Positions 24,841 to 33,567 of a stretch of DNA of 64,000 nucleotides are shown here, in pieces. Location of the stretch: assembly GCA_001890945.1 (NCBI GenBank), contig MLAX01000006.1, forward strand, positions 248,001 to 312,000. The letters are read 5' to 3'. Below the pieces are notes generated by a model. The model had not been told where the DNA came from, ran no database searches, and saw only the letters and a program-made list of their open reading frames with translations. Position 1 is the stretch's first letter; each line of letters starts with the position of its first letter. The translations under genes were made by a program, and so were the position numbers. The DNA is from Alphaproteobacteria bacterium AO1-B (lineage in GTDB: Bacteria > Pseudomonadota > Alphaproteobacteria > Rhizobiales > Stappiaceae).

Positions 24841-26322
24841 ATGACCCAATCTCAACACCACGCTTCTTCCGGAACTGCGCTCGAGACCTTTAAATGCGCT
24901 TTGAAAGGCCCGGATCTGATCGAACGGCTGCGCGCTGGGCTGATCGGAGACGGCATGGTGATTGAGGGACCGTTCGGTCCGAAAAAGATGATCTATGCCG
25001 ATTATGTCGCGTCCGGTCGGGCCCTTCGGCAGGTCGAGGACTTCGTCATGGAAGAGGTCCTTCCGGTCTATGCCAACAGCCACACCGAAGCCTCTTATTG
25101 CGGGATGACCATGACCCGGATGCGGGAGGCTGCGCGGTCCGAGATTGCCCGCATCTGCCGGGCTTTCGACAGCTACGCCACGGTCTTTTGCGGGTCAGGT
25201 GCCACGGCAGGGCTCAACCGGCTTGTCCACCTGCTGGGTGTTTCCGGGGCCGCGGAACGGGGCGAAAACCCGTTAGTTGTTCTTGGCCCTTACGAGCACC
25301 ATTCCGACATTCTGCCGTGGCGGGAAAGCGGCGCGGAGGTCATCGAGATCGGCGAAGCGGCCGACGGTGGTCCGGACCTGGCCGAGTTGGACGCGGTTCT
25401 CACCGAAAAGGCATCAGGACGTTTGACCGTCGGCGCGTTTTCGCTGATGTCCAATGTCACCGGCATTGTGACCGATGATGTTGCCGTCACGCGGATCCTA
25501 AAAAGTCATGGTGCCTTGAGCGTTTGGGACTGTGCCGGATCGGGGCCTTATCTGCCGATCGACATGAAACCGGGCACGGACGCAGAAAAAGACGCGGTTG
25601 TCGTCTCCCCGCACAAGTTCATCGGCGGTCCTGCTGCGTCCGGTGTCATGATCGTGCGCAAGCAGGCGGTCTGTATCAAAACCCCGGTGTTTCCGGGCGG
25701 CGGAACGGTGCGTTTCGTGTCCCCGTGGGGGCATGACTACTCCGAAAACATTGCCGCACGCGAAGAAGCCGGGACACCGAATGTCATTGGCGACATCCGC
25801 GCCGCGCTGGCGTTTCTGGTGAAGGAAGCCATCGGTCAGGCCGAAATGGATGCCCGCAACGAAGCCTGGCGCGCACGGGCCCTGGCGGCCTGGCAGAATA
25901 ATCCTGCCATCGAGATCCTCGGCAATCTGGAGGCAAGCCACACCATGCCGATCTTCTCTTTCCGGGTGAAGGATCTGGAGCGCGGCGGGTATATCCACCA
26001 GCAGCTGGTCACACGGATGCTGTCGGATGTTTATGGAGTTCAGGCGCGCGGCGGCTGCGCTTGTGCTGGGCCGTACGCCCACCGGCTGCTCGGCATCGAC
26101 CGGTCGGAATCCGAGGCCCTGCGCGATGGCATTCTTTCCGGTGAAGAACTGAAGAAACCCGGCTGGACCCGGCTCAATTTTTCCGTTCTTCTGGATGAGG
26201 TGAAAGCCGATCAGATCATCCAGGCCGTCGACCAGCTGGCGCGTAAGCCGTACCCATTCGCCGACAGCTATGCGTGCGATGAAACGACCGCAAGGTTCAA
26301 GGCCGCACAAAAAGCTGCATAG
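24841..26322 (+). CDS. Class V aminotransferase / cysteine desulfurase-like PLP enzyme
   Basis: About 493 residues. The PLP lysine lies in VSPHKFIGGP, with the upstream Asp in WDCAGSGPYLPID and His in EHHSDILPW. A C-terminal RGGCACAGPY loop holds cysteines in the position of the cysteine desulfurase catalytic loop. It is longer than the IscS/SufS norm (about 400), so it is probably not a housekeeping Fe-S enzyme. The ATG at 24841 with GGAGCA upstream is preferred to the TTG at 24829. It is divergent from the Lrp gene, and an EgtC-like gene starts 15 bases downstream, so an amino-acid or thiol-histidine related reaction is possible. Confidence 0.82.
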   Translation: MTQSQHHASSGTALETFKCALKGPDLIERLRAGLIGDGMVIEGPFGPKKMIYADYVASGRALRQVEDFVMEEVLPVYANSHTEASYCGMTMTRMREAARSEIARICRAFDSYATVFCGSGATAGLNRLVHLLGVSGAAERGENPLVVLGPYEHHSDILPWRESGAEVIEIGEAADGGPDLAELDAVLTEKASGRLTVGAFSLMSNVTGIVTDDVAVTRILKSHGALSVWDCAGSGPYLPIDMKPGTDAEKDAVVVSPHKFIGGPAASGVMIVRKQAVCIKTPVFPGGGTVRFVSPWGHDYSENIAAREEAGTPNVIGDIRAALAFLVKEAIGQAEMDARNEAWRARALAAWQNNPAIEILGNLEASHTMPIFSFRVKDLERGGYIHQQLVTRMLSDVYGVQARGGCACAGPYAHRLLGIDRSESEALRDGILSGEELKKPGWTRLNFSVLLDEVKADQIIQAVDQLARKPYPFADSYACDETTARFKAAQKAA

Positions 26323-26337
26323 GGATTACGAGCGATC

Positions 26338-27126
26338 ATGTGCCGATGGGCTGCCTGGAGCGGGGCTCCGAAATATCTGGAAGAGGTCATCTGCGATCCG
26401 GAGCATTCGCTGATCGATCAGAGCCGCAATGCAACGTCCTGCAAAACGGCGGTGAACGCCGACGGGTTTGGTGTTGCCTGGTATGGCGAGAAGGAAACGG
26501 CGTGTCTTTACAAGGATGTGCGCCCGGCCTGGTCGGACCCGAACCTGTTGCAGATCGCAAAGCACATCCGGTCGGGGCATTTTCTGGCCCATGTTCGCGC
26601 GTCGACCGGTACGGCAACGACACGGGACAACTGTCATCCGTTTACCTTCGATCGCTGGACGTTCATGCACAACGGTCAGATCGGCGGCTATGACAAGGTC
26701 CGCCGGCGGCTCGACAATATGATCCCGGACGACCTCTACCGTGACCGTATGGGCGGCACCGACAGCGAGAGCCTCTTTTTGATTGCGCTCGCCTATGGGC
26801 TCAAACATCACCCGCGCGCGGCCATGGCTCGCGCGGTTCATGAAGCCGAAGCGTTGTCCAAATATTCCGGCTGCACGCCGCACATGCGCTTTGCCTCTGC
26901 ATGGTCGGATGGAGAGACGCTCTATGCGGCCCGGTACGCATCAGACCGCTATCCGCCGACCCTCTATTACCGCGAGTTCAACGACGGCGTCATGGTGGTC
27001 TCCGAGCCACTAGACGAGGCGCGGAACTGCTGGATGGAAGTGCCGCATGGGCACATGATCACGGTCTCCGGCGGCAAGGTCGAGCAATGTGCCTTCCTGA
27101 GCGACGAAGAGTTGCTCACGGCGTAG
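26338..27126 (+). CDS. Class II glutamine amidotransferase-fold hydrolase (EgtC-like)
   Basis: A 262-residue Ntn hydrolase. The sequence begins MCRWAAW, so removal of Met exposes the catalytic Cys. RSGHFLAHVRASTG, NCHPF and FMHNGQIGGY form the glutaminase pocket, and GGTDSES is the typical later motif. It matches the EgtC/YafJ group, which removes gamma-glutamyl groups, and no synthetase domain is attached. Co-transcribed with the preceding PLP enzyme (15-base gap). That pairing recalls EgtC and EgtE of ergothioneine synthesis, but EgtB and EgtD are not in the window. Confidence 0.85.
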   Translation: MCRWAAWSGAPKYLEEVICDPEHSLIDQSRNATSCKTAVNADGFGVAWYGEKETACLYKDVRPAWSDPNLLQIAKHIRSGHFLAHVRASTGTATTRDNCHPFTFDRWTFMHNGQIGGYDKVRRRLDNMIPDDLYRDRMGGTDSESLFLIALAYGLKHHPRAAMARAVHEAEALSKYSGCTPHMRFASAWSDGETLYAARYASDRYPPTLYYREFNDGVMVVSEPLDEARNCWMEVPHGHMITVSGGKVEQCAFLSDEELLTA

Positions 27127-27496
27127 GCATCGTTTCCTCGATCCAATCCCAGGCGGCGTCGAGTTCGGCGGTCGCAAAGTGCTTTTCCTTGATGCCGGCG
27201 AGGTTCGCAAAGGCGGCATCTATGTCCACAAGGGTCGAGACAAACTTGCTGTCTGTCACAACAGCAACCCGCGCGATCTTGTCCATATGGGTCACAAGCC
27301 ACTTGATGTCGGACGCCACCGCTTTCAGTGAGACACCGACATGGTCATCGAGAACAACCAAAAAACTGGCCTTGCCATAGGTTGAGACCAGCTCATCTGC
27401 CTTGGCAATCAGCTCTTTTTCTTCCTCTATCGTCAGCGTGCCAGAGACTTTTACGCCGAGAACGGCTCCGTCGCTGCGTGGCAAAATCTCGTACAT
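27116..27496 (-). CDS. SpoIIAA-like (STAS-fold) protein
   Basis: A 126-residue protein of the SpoIIAA-like group: MYEILPRSDGAVLGVKVSGTLTIEEEKEL at the start and ARVAVVTDSKFVSTLVD in the middle fit the STAS-like alpha/beta fold, often involved in lipid or nucleotide binding. No function can be given. The stop overlaps the end of the EgtC-like gene by 11 bases on the opposite strand. Confidence 0.75.
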   Translation of the reverse strand: MYEILPRSDGAVLGVKVSGTLTIEEEKELIAKADELVSTYGKASFLVVLDDHVGVSLKAVASDIKWLVTHMDKIARVAVVTDSKFVSTLVDIDAAFANLAGIKEKHFATAELDAAWDWIEETMPTP

Positions 27497-27777
27497 TCCA
27501 GACCTCCCGAATGGTTTGTAAGCACCTGCAAGTTTATTTGACGATCGCTGGACCCGCGTTCAAGGCGATCCGGGTTTGTGCTTATGTTTTGGGTTGAATG
27601 CTATCGCCATTGGATTGGTTAACGCTGTCTAACAATCTGGCGACAACTCGAGTAAAGCTGCTAATCCGCCTTTAAAATGCGCTCGTTAAAGTGTCAGTCA
27701 TGAAAAAGCGCGGCTGCCGAAAGGTGGTCGCGTTTGTTGTGATCCGTTGAAAACAAGAAGAGACGTGGAGACGTTCA

Positions 27778-28797
27778 ATGGCGCTGGCTGACTGGAATGG
27801 GTTTTACGACCCGGACGCAGCGAACCCGGACAACACAGCGGCAAGCGCTGCGAGCAATGCAGCCGCACGCATGGATTCAAGCCGCAGCTGTTACTTTTAT
27901 GTGCCGTCAACGAGCTCAGACGAGGATGAACACCGCCTTGGAGCCGTCTTGCGCCTTGGCGAATATGCCGACATTGAAGAACAGGCGTTTCAGGCGGATG
28001 ATCTCGACGAGTGGTATCCGCAACAACACATTGCTGACGAAGGCAGCGATGCGGATGCCTACAAGAATGCATCCGGCGGCGGCGACGGGATCCTGCTGGC
28101 CTGTGATGGCCGGATCCTGGTGAAGTCCGAGGAAAAGATGTATGTGGAAACCGCTGATTTCAGCCTGCAAGTCAACGGTGACTACACGGTCAATATCGAA
28201 GGCGCTGCGTCGGTAACGAGTTCAGGAAAACTGGAAATGACCTCGTCCGCAGATGTTGTTTCCATCTCAAGCGGGGTGGGCAAGGACATCACTTTGTCTG
28301 CAGGCGACGGCACTGGTGTCATCCAGACCAACGCCAAGGAGGAAACCAAGACGATTGCCGGTGATACGTACGAATATAATTCCGGAAACACCAAGAGTTT
28401 CACCGAAGGCAACAGTATCGATTTGACCTTCGGCGGATCGCTCGCGATTTTTGGCGGCGGTGACCTGAGCATCGGGATGGGAGCCACAACCGAAATCAAT
28501 GCCACCATTGCGGTGGGGGTTGCCGCGGTCACAGTCGATGTGGTCGGCGTCGCGGCCGAAGTGACAGGCAGTGAAGTTGATCTGAAAGAAATGGCGGTCA
28601 AGCTGAAAACCCTTGTGGTCAGCAATGAGACCATGGCTGCAAAGATCAAGCAGATGGTAGCAGAAATCGCGCAGCTGAAGGCGGAAAGCACCACTGTCAG
28701 TGCCGCTCAGACGACGGTGGCGGCCAAGTCCGAAACCGTTAAAGCCAAGTCTGGCGGAGTGACAGCTGATACGACCGGGCTGGTCGTCAATATCTGA
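27778..28797 (+). CDS. Orphan spike-like beta-repeat protein, possible T6SS or phage-type tail component
   Basis: I do not recognise a named family for the 339 residues. There is no signal peptide. Residues 1-45 are Asp/Asn/Ala/Ser-rich; 60-100 are acidic; 105-240 run as short beta strands separated by Gly/Ser/Thr turns (ILVKSEEKMYVETADFSLQVNGDYTVNIEGAASVT and similar), the pattern of the triple-stranded spike helix of VgrG/gp5 C-termini; 255-320 are helical and Ala/Lys-rich. A cytoplasmic spike-like protein without signal peptide, in a genome with a T6SS, could be a cargo or tip component. The 280-base gap upstream contains no gene. Confidence 0.55.
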   Translation: MALADWNGFYDPDAANPDNTAASAASNAAARMDSSRSCYFYVPSTSSDEDEHRLGAVLRLGEYADIEEQAFQADDLDEWYPQQHIADEGSDADAYKNASGGGDGILLACDGRILVKSEEKMYVETADFSLQVNGDYTVNIEGAASVTSSGKLEMTSSADVVSISSGVGKDITLSAGDGTGVIQTNAKEETKTIAGDTYEYNSGNTKSFTEGNSIDLTFGGSLAIFGGGDLSIGMGATTEINATIAVGVAAVTVDVVGVAAEVTGSEVDLKEMAVKLKTLVVSNETMAAKIKQMVAEIAQLKAESTTVSAAQTTVAAKSETVKAKSGGVTADTTGLVVNI

Positions 28798-28858
28798 CCG
28801 CAATCGGTGCATATCTGCCATGACTGGACAAGAGGGAAGGATCTGATACCTACGCCGC

Positions 28859-29482
28859 CTAAGCTTTTTGGGCGCTTTGACGGTCTTCTATGAACTCTTT
28901 CGTTCGCGCGTCGATCCCTTCGCGGATCTGGCGGGTGAGGGGAAAAACGTCAGTCCGGTCTCGTCCATAATTCAAATTGAAGGCATGGAAATCGGCATCG
29001 GCACCCGGCATGAGCTGGTGCTGCAACATGGTTTCCAGCTTGTCGAACGCTTTGGCAAGTTGCGCTTCCGGTGTCACGGCATCGGCGTATTCGTCCCAAA
29101 GCGCCATGAAATCATTGGCCACGTCATCAGGCAGGTCGGCACACAGCGCTTGAAAGTCCCGTCTTTCGCGCTCCTGTCGGTTGTCACCGTCAGATTGGTG
29201 CGGGGCCGGAACATCACCAGAGATTGCTTCGCCAAGATCATGAAGAACACACAACTTGAGCAGCTTTTTGATATCGACACCAATGACGTCTTTCTCAAAG
29301 AGCAGAACCATCAAACACAGCCGCCAGCTGTGCTCCGCAGTACTCTCCGCTCGTCCGCTCCGGCTGGTGCCGGATCGCAAAGTGTCCTTGAGCTGTTCGG
29401 CTGCCTGAAAAAAGGCAAGAAGACCGGTCAGCCGGCGATGGTCAATAAAGGGGGCGTGGTTGCCGTCGGTTTCGCTGTTCAT
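28859..29482 (-). CDS. HD-domain phosphohydrolase (YfbR/HDDC2-like)
   Basis: A 207-residue metal-dependent phosphohydrolase. The HD motif set is present: STAEHSWR (first His), LHDLGEAISGDV (His-Asp) and a later Asp in KAFDKLETMLQ. The layout matches YfbR/HDDC2 5'-deoxynucleotidases, which act on dNMPs. The start is placed at the ATG giving MNSETDGNH (29482), because the longer frame to 29593 adds low-quality sequence. An XRE regulator lies 49 bases upstream on the same strand. Confidence 0.82.
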   Translation of the reverse strand: MNSETDGNHAPFIDHRRLTGLLAFFQAAEQLKDTLRSGTSRSGRAESTAEHSWRLCLMVLLFEKDVIGVDIKKLLKLCVLHDLGEAISGDVPAPHQSDGDNRQERERRDFQALCADLPDDVANDFMALWDEYADAVTPEAQLAKAFDKLETMLQHQLMPGADADFHAFNLNYGRDRTDVFPLTRQIREGIDARTKEFIEDRQSAQKA

Positions 29483-29531
29483 GGGCGAAAGTCTACTCCG
29501 GCCAACACCGCTTGACGACACGCTGAATATT

Positions 29532-30104
29532 TTATGCAAACTGGCCGGGGTCGTCCCGCACAAGCCGGGCAAAGCGTCCGTCGGACAGGGCAAGTCGCGT
29601 GATCCTGATCCGGCTTTCCGGGATCGTCATCTCCGGGAAATCCGCGCGCTCCGTTGAAAACACGATATCCGGTGCGTGAGGTTCGAACCAACCCTTTGCG
29701 CCCAGGCTTTGCTCGGCGGCCTGGATCCCCTCCGACGCGTAAGGCCAAAGCGGTCGGTCCATCAGTTCTTGAACACCCGTATGCCAGTCTCGCGCACGGG
29801 CAGGCGAGACGGCGAGCAGCCGGTGGCTGAGATCGCACACCAGATGAACCGGCGCGCTGTTGCTGCTCACAAGCTCCACCAAGGCCCTGTCCGCTGCACT
29901 GTTGGGTCGGGCGAGCAACAGCCGCTCCACTTTGGAGCGGTCAAGCCCGTCAGGCTCCGAAGCACCGCTCTCCCAGCGTGAGATTTTGGATTGCGACACC
30001 CCGAGCTCATCGGCCAATGCCTGCTGTTTGACACGATTGAGCACCCGCCAGCGGCGAAGGGACGGGCCGAGGTTTCGCGGATTTGGGATGATGTCCAAGC
30101 TCAT
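29532..30104 (-). CDS. XRE-family transcriptional regulator with C-terminal sensor domain
   Basis: A 190-residue regulator. Residues 12-65 form a Cro/CI-type helix-turn-helix (LRRWRVLNRVKQQALADELGVSQSKISRWESG). The C-terminal part (about 85-185) reads like a PAS-like sensor with a HLVCDLSHRLLAVSP start. The ligand is unknown. The start at 30104 (MSLDIIPNPRNL) is preferred to 30155. It is followed on the same strand by the HD-domain gene 49 bases away. Confidence 0.8.
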   Translation of the reverse strand: MSLDIIPNPRNLGPSLRRWRVLNRVKQQALADELGVSQSKISRWESGASEPDGLDRSKVERLLLARPNSAADRALVELVSSNSAPVHLVCDLSHRLLAVSPARARDWHTGVQELMDRPLWPYASEGIQAAEQSLGAKGWFEPHAPDIVFSTERADFPEMTIPESRIRITRLALSDGRFARLVRDDPGQFA

Positions 30105-30155
30105 ATTGGGGTGACTGTAGCAGAAAACAGAAAGGGTGTCGGCTTTCACCAACAC

Positions 30156-30675
30156 CCCCCTGTTCAGGTCAAGGTTATCGGACCCGGAAGCCTGCCGAAG
30201 CGGGATCGATAGTCCGTCTTGATCTCAACTCGACATCAGATCTCCGAAGACATCTGGTGCCTGCCGACCCCTCATCCCCGAAGAGATTTGAAGCCTGCAC
30301 CGATATTGCAGATAACCCGCTGCTCACCGGAGAGCCGGGGCGCTGGCTGCGGAGCGCTCCGCATCAAGCGCAAACTGGGTGCCTCACAGCCGGTCCGCGA
30401 GAGCCGCAAGCGGCCCCTTGGGACTGTGCCCAGACAGCGATGACAAAAACCGTATGCTTTGGTTGGCGGTCCGAAACAGGTCTCTGCCGTGCTGTTGATT
30501 GAAGTTCACCACAGGAACTTGCTGCTGTCGAATCGCCCCTGTTAACCATTGTGACTTGTGGGGAAAGTCATCTCTTTCGTCTGAAAGTCACAGAAATGCC
30601 GGCCTTGTAGTGAGTTGAGTTCCCTTACGGAAATCAAATGCAAGTTAAGAAATGATTTTCCGGCAAAATAATAGG
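30156..30675. other. Intergenic stretch without recognised gene
   Basis: About 520 bases between the XRE and acetyltransferase genes. Open frames here are short, with no domain motifs or credible ribosome sites. I see no tRNA, repeat or operator. A decayed gene cannot be excluded. Confidence 0.5.
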
Positions 30676-31314
30676 TCAGCGATACTTCTCTATGAATCCA
30701 TCGATCGGCAAGTTGCGAAAATCGGGCAAGCGATCCTTCAGCTGATCGTGGCTCCAGTCCCACCAGGCGATTTCCATCAGAGCTTCTTCCTGGGTTTCCG
30801 TAAACCGGCGTTTGATTGGTTTCGCCGGAACACCGCCGACAATCGTATAGGGCGGAACGTCTTTCGACACGACCGCGCCTGCGGCAACGATAGCGCCGGT
30901 CCCGATTGTGACCCCGGCCAGAACCGTCACATTATGACCGATCCAGACATCGTGCCCGATTGTGACCCAATCGTCCTTGCGCCATTGAAAGAATTCCTGG
31001 TCATCATCACCCAGCCCATAGGCGGCCGCCCGATAGGTGAAGTGATGTTGTGACGCGCGCCAGGTGGCGTGATTGCCGGGATTGAGCCGCACCCGCCGGG
31101 CAATCGAACAGAACTTGCCGATGGTTGACCAGACCACGTCCCCCTCCTGAACGATGTAGGAGTAATCGTCCATCTGGCTTTCGCGCATTTCGGTCAGCGC
31201 GCCGACTTCTGTCCACTTTCCGAGCTCACAGTTTTGAACGACCGCGTCAGGGTGAATATTGGGGGCTTCGGTCAGGCCGGGTTTTTGGTGCGGAGCGGAC
31301 ATTGTTTGTTCCAT
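30676..31314 (-). CDS. Left-handed beta-helix acetyltransferase of the phosphonate-associated family
   Basis: A 212-residue hexapeptide-repeat transferase. Repeats of the [LIV]-G-X4 type are clear ([35 protein letters not shown]), with the catalytic-type His in NHATW and the W-D-W tail ([19 protein letters not shown]) typical of the family annotated as a phosphonate-metabolism hexapeptide transferase. The gene faces away from phnCDE, which starts 374 bases on, so a link to phosphonate use is reasonable. No C-P lyase genes are in the window. MEQTM gives two candidate starts four codons apart. Confidence 0.82.
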   Translation of the reverse strand: MEQTMSAPHQKPGLTEAPNIHPDAVVQNCELGKWTEVGALTEMRESQMDDYSYIVQEGDVVWSTIGKFCSIARRVRLNPGNHATWRASQHHFTYRAAAYGLGDDDQEFFQWRKDDWVTIGHDVWIGHNVTVLAGVTIGTGAIVAAGAVVSKDVPPYTIVGGVPAKPIKRRFTETQEEALMEIAWWDWSHDQLKDRLPDFRNLPIDGFIEKYR

Positions 31315-31570
31315 TGGTTTGTGACAGGCGCAGATGGATAGCTTTGGTCACATCATGAAGCGTGACGCTTTGATGACGTATCCATGAACTCTTTCCCTTT
31401 TCCTCAGTTTCGGCCGGTTCAAAGCACCCTGACTAATATTTCAGCGCGGAAACACGCTTCTCGGGCTTTGTTCTACTCTTGCAACCATGGTTTGCCGAGC
31501 CTTGCAGAACCCTCTGAGGAAGAAGGAAAATAAAGCCTTGTCCGGGCGCTGTGTGTGTCCCGGTAGGCTC

Positions 31571-31632
31571 TTGTCATTGAAATGTCATCGTTTCTTCAAG
31601 GGACTGATAAATAGCTGTCATCGCGTTGTTAC
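31571..31632 (+). promoter_or_regulatory. Pho-box-like sites upstream of phnC
   Basis: TTGTCAT-TGAA-ATGTCAT (31571-31588) matches the Pho box layout of two 7-mers 11 bp apart. A weaker second pair, CTGTCAT-CGCG-TTGTTAC, follows at 31615-31632. Both precede the phnC start at 31689 by 57-118 bases. Control by PhoB in phosphate limitation is the likely meaning. Confidence 0.6.
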
Positions 31633-31688
31633 GCTCGAATGGCTCTTGTCGCGCAGCAAATACGAACAAACACGGACAGGGCTGCCGC

Positions 31689-32522
31689 GTGATTCAATTT
31701 CAGGACGTCACCAAGACCTTTGGGTCCCGGACTGCGGTGAACAAGGTATCTTTCAACATCGACAAACCGCAGATGGTTGGCATTATTGGCCGCTCCGGTG
31801 CAGGCAAATCGACCTTGCTGCGCATGATCAACCGGCTGACGCCGGCGACCTCCGGTCAGATCCTCTTTAATGACCGCGATATTCTGAGCCTTAAGGGCGG
31901 CATGATGCGCCGCTGGCAGCGCGACTGCGCCATGGTATTCCAGCAATTCAATCTTGTGCCGCGCTTGGACGTGGTGACCAACGTGATGCTCGGCCGTCTG
32001 AATGGCCACGGCACGCTCAAGAGCCTTTTTAATATCTTCGACCAAGACGACGTGAAAACTGCACTTGCCGCGCTGGACCGGCTTGGCATTGCTCAGGAAG
32101 CACCCAAACGGGCCGAAGAGCTTTCCGGGGGTCAGCAGCAGCGCGTGGCGATTGCACGAGCGCTGATGCAGGATCCGCACATGATCCTGGCCGACGAGCC
32201 GATCGCTTCTCTTGATCCGATGAATGCAAAGATCGTCATGGACGCCCTTCGGGAAATCCACGAACGCGACAACAAGATCGTCATCTGCAATCTGCACACG
32301 CTCGACACCGCACGCACGTACTGCGACCGCGTGATCGGTATGCGCGACGGCTTCATCGTTTTTGATGGTGCGCCAGACGCCCTGACCACAGATGTGGCGC
32401 GCGAGATTTATGGCGCCGATGAAAGCTTCAACGAAGCGGCAACATCAACCGCCATCGATGCCGGTAAATCCGGCTCTCAAGAATCCGCCGGTGTGATGAC
32501 CCCGGCGGCAGCAGCGGGCTGA
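31689..32522 (+). CDS. phnC: Phosphonate/phosphate ABC transporter ATPase PhnC
   Basis: About 277 residues. ABC ATPase with Walker [11 protein letters not shown]-loop FQQFNLV, signature [15 protein letters not shown], Walker [13 protein letters not shown] and H-loop NLHTLD. The phrases fit PhnC ([16 protein letters not shown] at the start, [16 protein letters not shown] at the end). The listed start is GTG at 31689, because the upstream frame to 31626 adds 21 residues unlike the family. The Ala/Ser-rich tail of about 30 residues is not part of the core. It is the first gene of the phnCDEE operon. Confidence 0.92.
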   Translation: MIQFQDVTKTFGSRTAVNKVSFNIDKPQMVGIIGRSGAGKSTLLRMINRLTPATSGQILFNDRDILSLKGGMMRRWQRDCAMVFQQFNLVPRLDVVTNVMLGRLNGHGTLKSLFNIFDQDDVKTALAALDRLGIAQEAPKRAEELSGGQQQRVAIARALMQDPHMILADEPIASLDPMNAKIVMDALREIHERDNKIVICNLHTLDTARTYCDRVIGMRDGFIVFDGAPDALTTDVAREIYGADESFNEAATSTAIDAGKSGSQESAGVMTPAAAAG

Positions 32523-32577
32523 CCGTCTGCTCCCAAATCATCGTCATCAATTGTGAACCCTCGGGGGAGTGTCCCAA

Positions 32578-33495
32578 ATGAAACTGGTTTCCAAAGTTGC
32601 TGCGCTGGCTGCAGTCAGCATGATCGCTCTGAACGCAACCGCTGCCGTTGCTGAAGAAATCTCCGAATTCCGCATTGGCATCCTCGGCGGCGAAAACGCT
32701 TCCGATCGTCTGCGCGCTTACACCTGCCTTGAAGAAAAGACCGCTGACCTGCTCGGTGTTCCGGTCAAGCTTTTCGCACCGGCTGACTACAACGGCGTGA
32801 TCGAAGGCCTGCTCGGCGGCAACCTCGACATGGCTTGGCTTGGCGCGTCCGGCTACGCAAAAGTCTACCTGACCGATCCGGAAGCTGTTGACCCGGTTCT
32901 GGTCAAGGTCAACGTTGACGGCGGCTATGGCTACTACTCCATCGGTTTTGCCCGCAACGATGCTGAAATCAACTCGCTCGCCGACATGAAGGGCAAGGTC
33001 TTCGGCTTTGGTGACCCGAACTCCACATCCGGTTACCTGATCCCGTCCATCGCCATCCCGCAGGAAGGCTACTCCATGGAGCCGGGCGACTACTTCGGCG
33101 ACGTTAAGTTCACCGGTGGCCACGAGCAGACCATCGTTGCTGTTTCCAACGGCGACATCGACGCTGGCGTAACCTGGGCCGACGGTCTTGGTGAATGGGA
33201 AGACGGCTACAATTCCGGCGCTTTGCGTAAAGCATCCGATGCTGGCCTGGTCGACATGACCGAACTGCGTGAAATCTGGCGTTCACCTGTGATCCCGGAA
33301 GGCCCGATCGTTCTTTCCAAGAAGCTTCCGGAAGATGTCAAAATCAAAATGACCGCTCTGATGGCGTCCCTGAACTCTCTGGACCCTGAGTGCGCATACG
33401 GCGTTGCTGCCGGTGAGACCAAAGGTTTCATGCCGATCACTCACGAAGCTTACGTCAACATCGTTGAAGCTCGTAAGGCAAAGAGCAAGAACTAA
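32578..33495 (+). CDS. phnD: Phosphonate ABC transporter periplasmic binding protein PhnD
   Basis: A 305-residue receptor with a Sec signal peptide (MKLVSKVAALAAVSMIALNATAAVAEEI). It shows the PhnD/SsuA-like fold with FRIGILGGENASDRL, GVPVKLFAPADYNGVIEGLLGG, GDPNSTSGYLIPS (the phosphonate-binding Ser/Thr loop) and GDIDAGVTWADG. Codon choice is more biased than in the neighbouring genes, as usual for abundant receptors. The start is the ATG at 32578 with GGGGGAG upstream. A terminator-like hairpin lies immediately after it. Confidence 0.93.
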   Translation: MKLVSKVAALAAVSMIALNATAAVAEEISEFRIGILGGENASDRLRAYTCLEEKTADLLGVPVKLFAPADYNGVIEGLLGGNLDMAWLGASGYAKVYLTDPEAVDPVLVKVNVDGGYGYYSIGFARNDAEINSLADMKGKVFGFGDPNSTSGYLIPSIAIPQEGYSMEPGDYFGDVKFTGGHEQTIVAVSNGDIDAGVTWADGLGEWEDGYNSGALRKASDAGLVDMTELREIWRSPVIPEGPIVLSKKLPEDVKIKMTALMASLNSLDPECAYGVAAGETKGFMPITHEAYVNIVEARKAKSKN

Positions 33496-33511
33496 GCGTT
33501 CTTGAATAGCG

Positions 33512-33540
33512 CGCGGGCCGGTTTCCGGCCCGCGTTTTTT
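33512..33540 (+). terminator. Hairpin terminator/attenuator inside the phn operon
   Basis: CGCGGGCCGG (33512-33521) and CCGGCCCGCG (33525-33534) form a perfect 10-bp stem with a 3-base loop, followed by TTTTTT. It lies between phnD and the first phnE, so most transcripts should stop here and the receptor would be made in excess over the permeases. Confidence 0.85.
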
Positions 33541-33567
33541 ATGCGTGACGTTTAAAGGACATTGAAG

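Noticed and set aside
27611-27625. Possible sigma-54 promoter before the spike-like gene
   Set aside because: Only the TGG and GC cores match, and it lies about 150 bases from the start codon.
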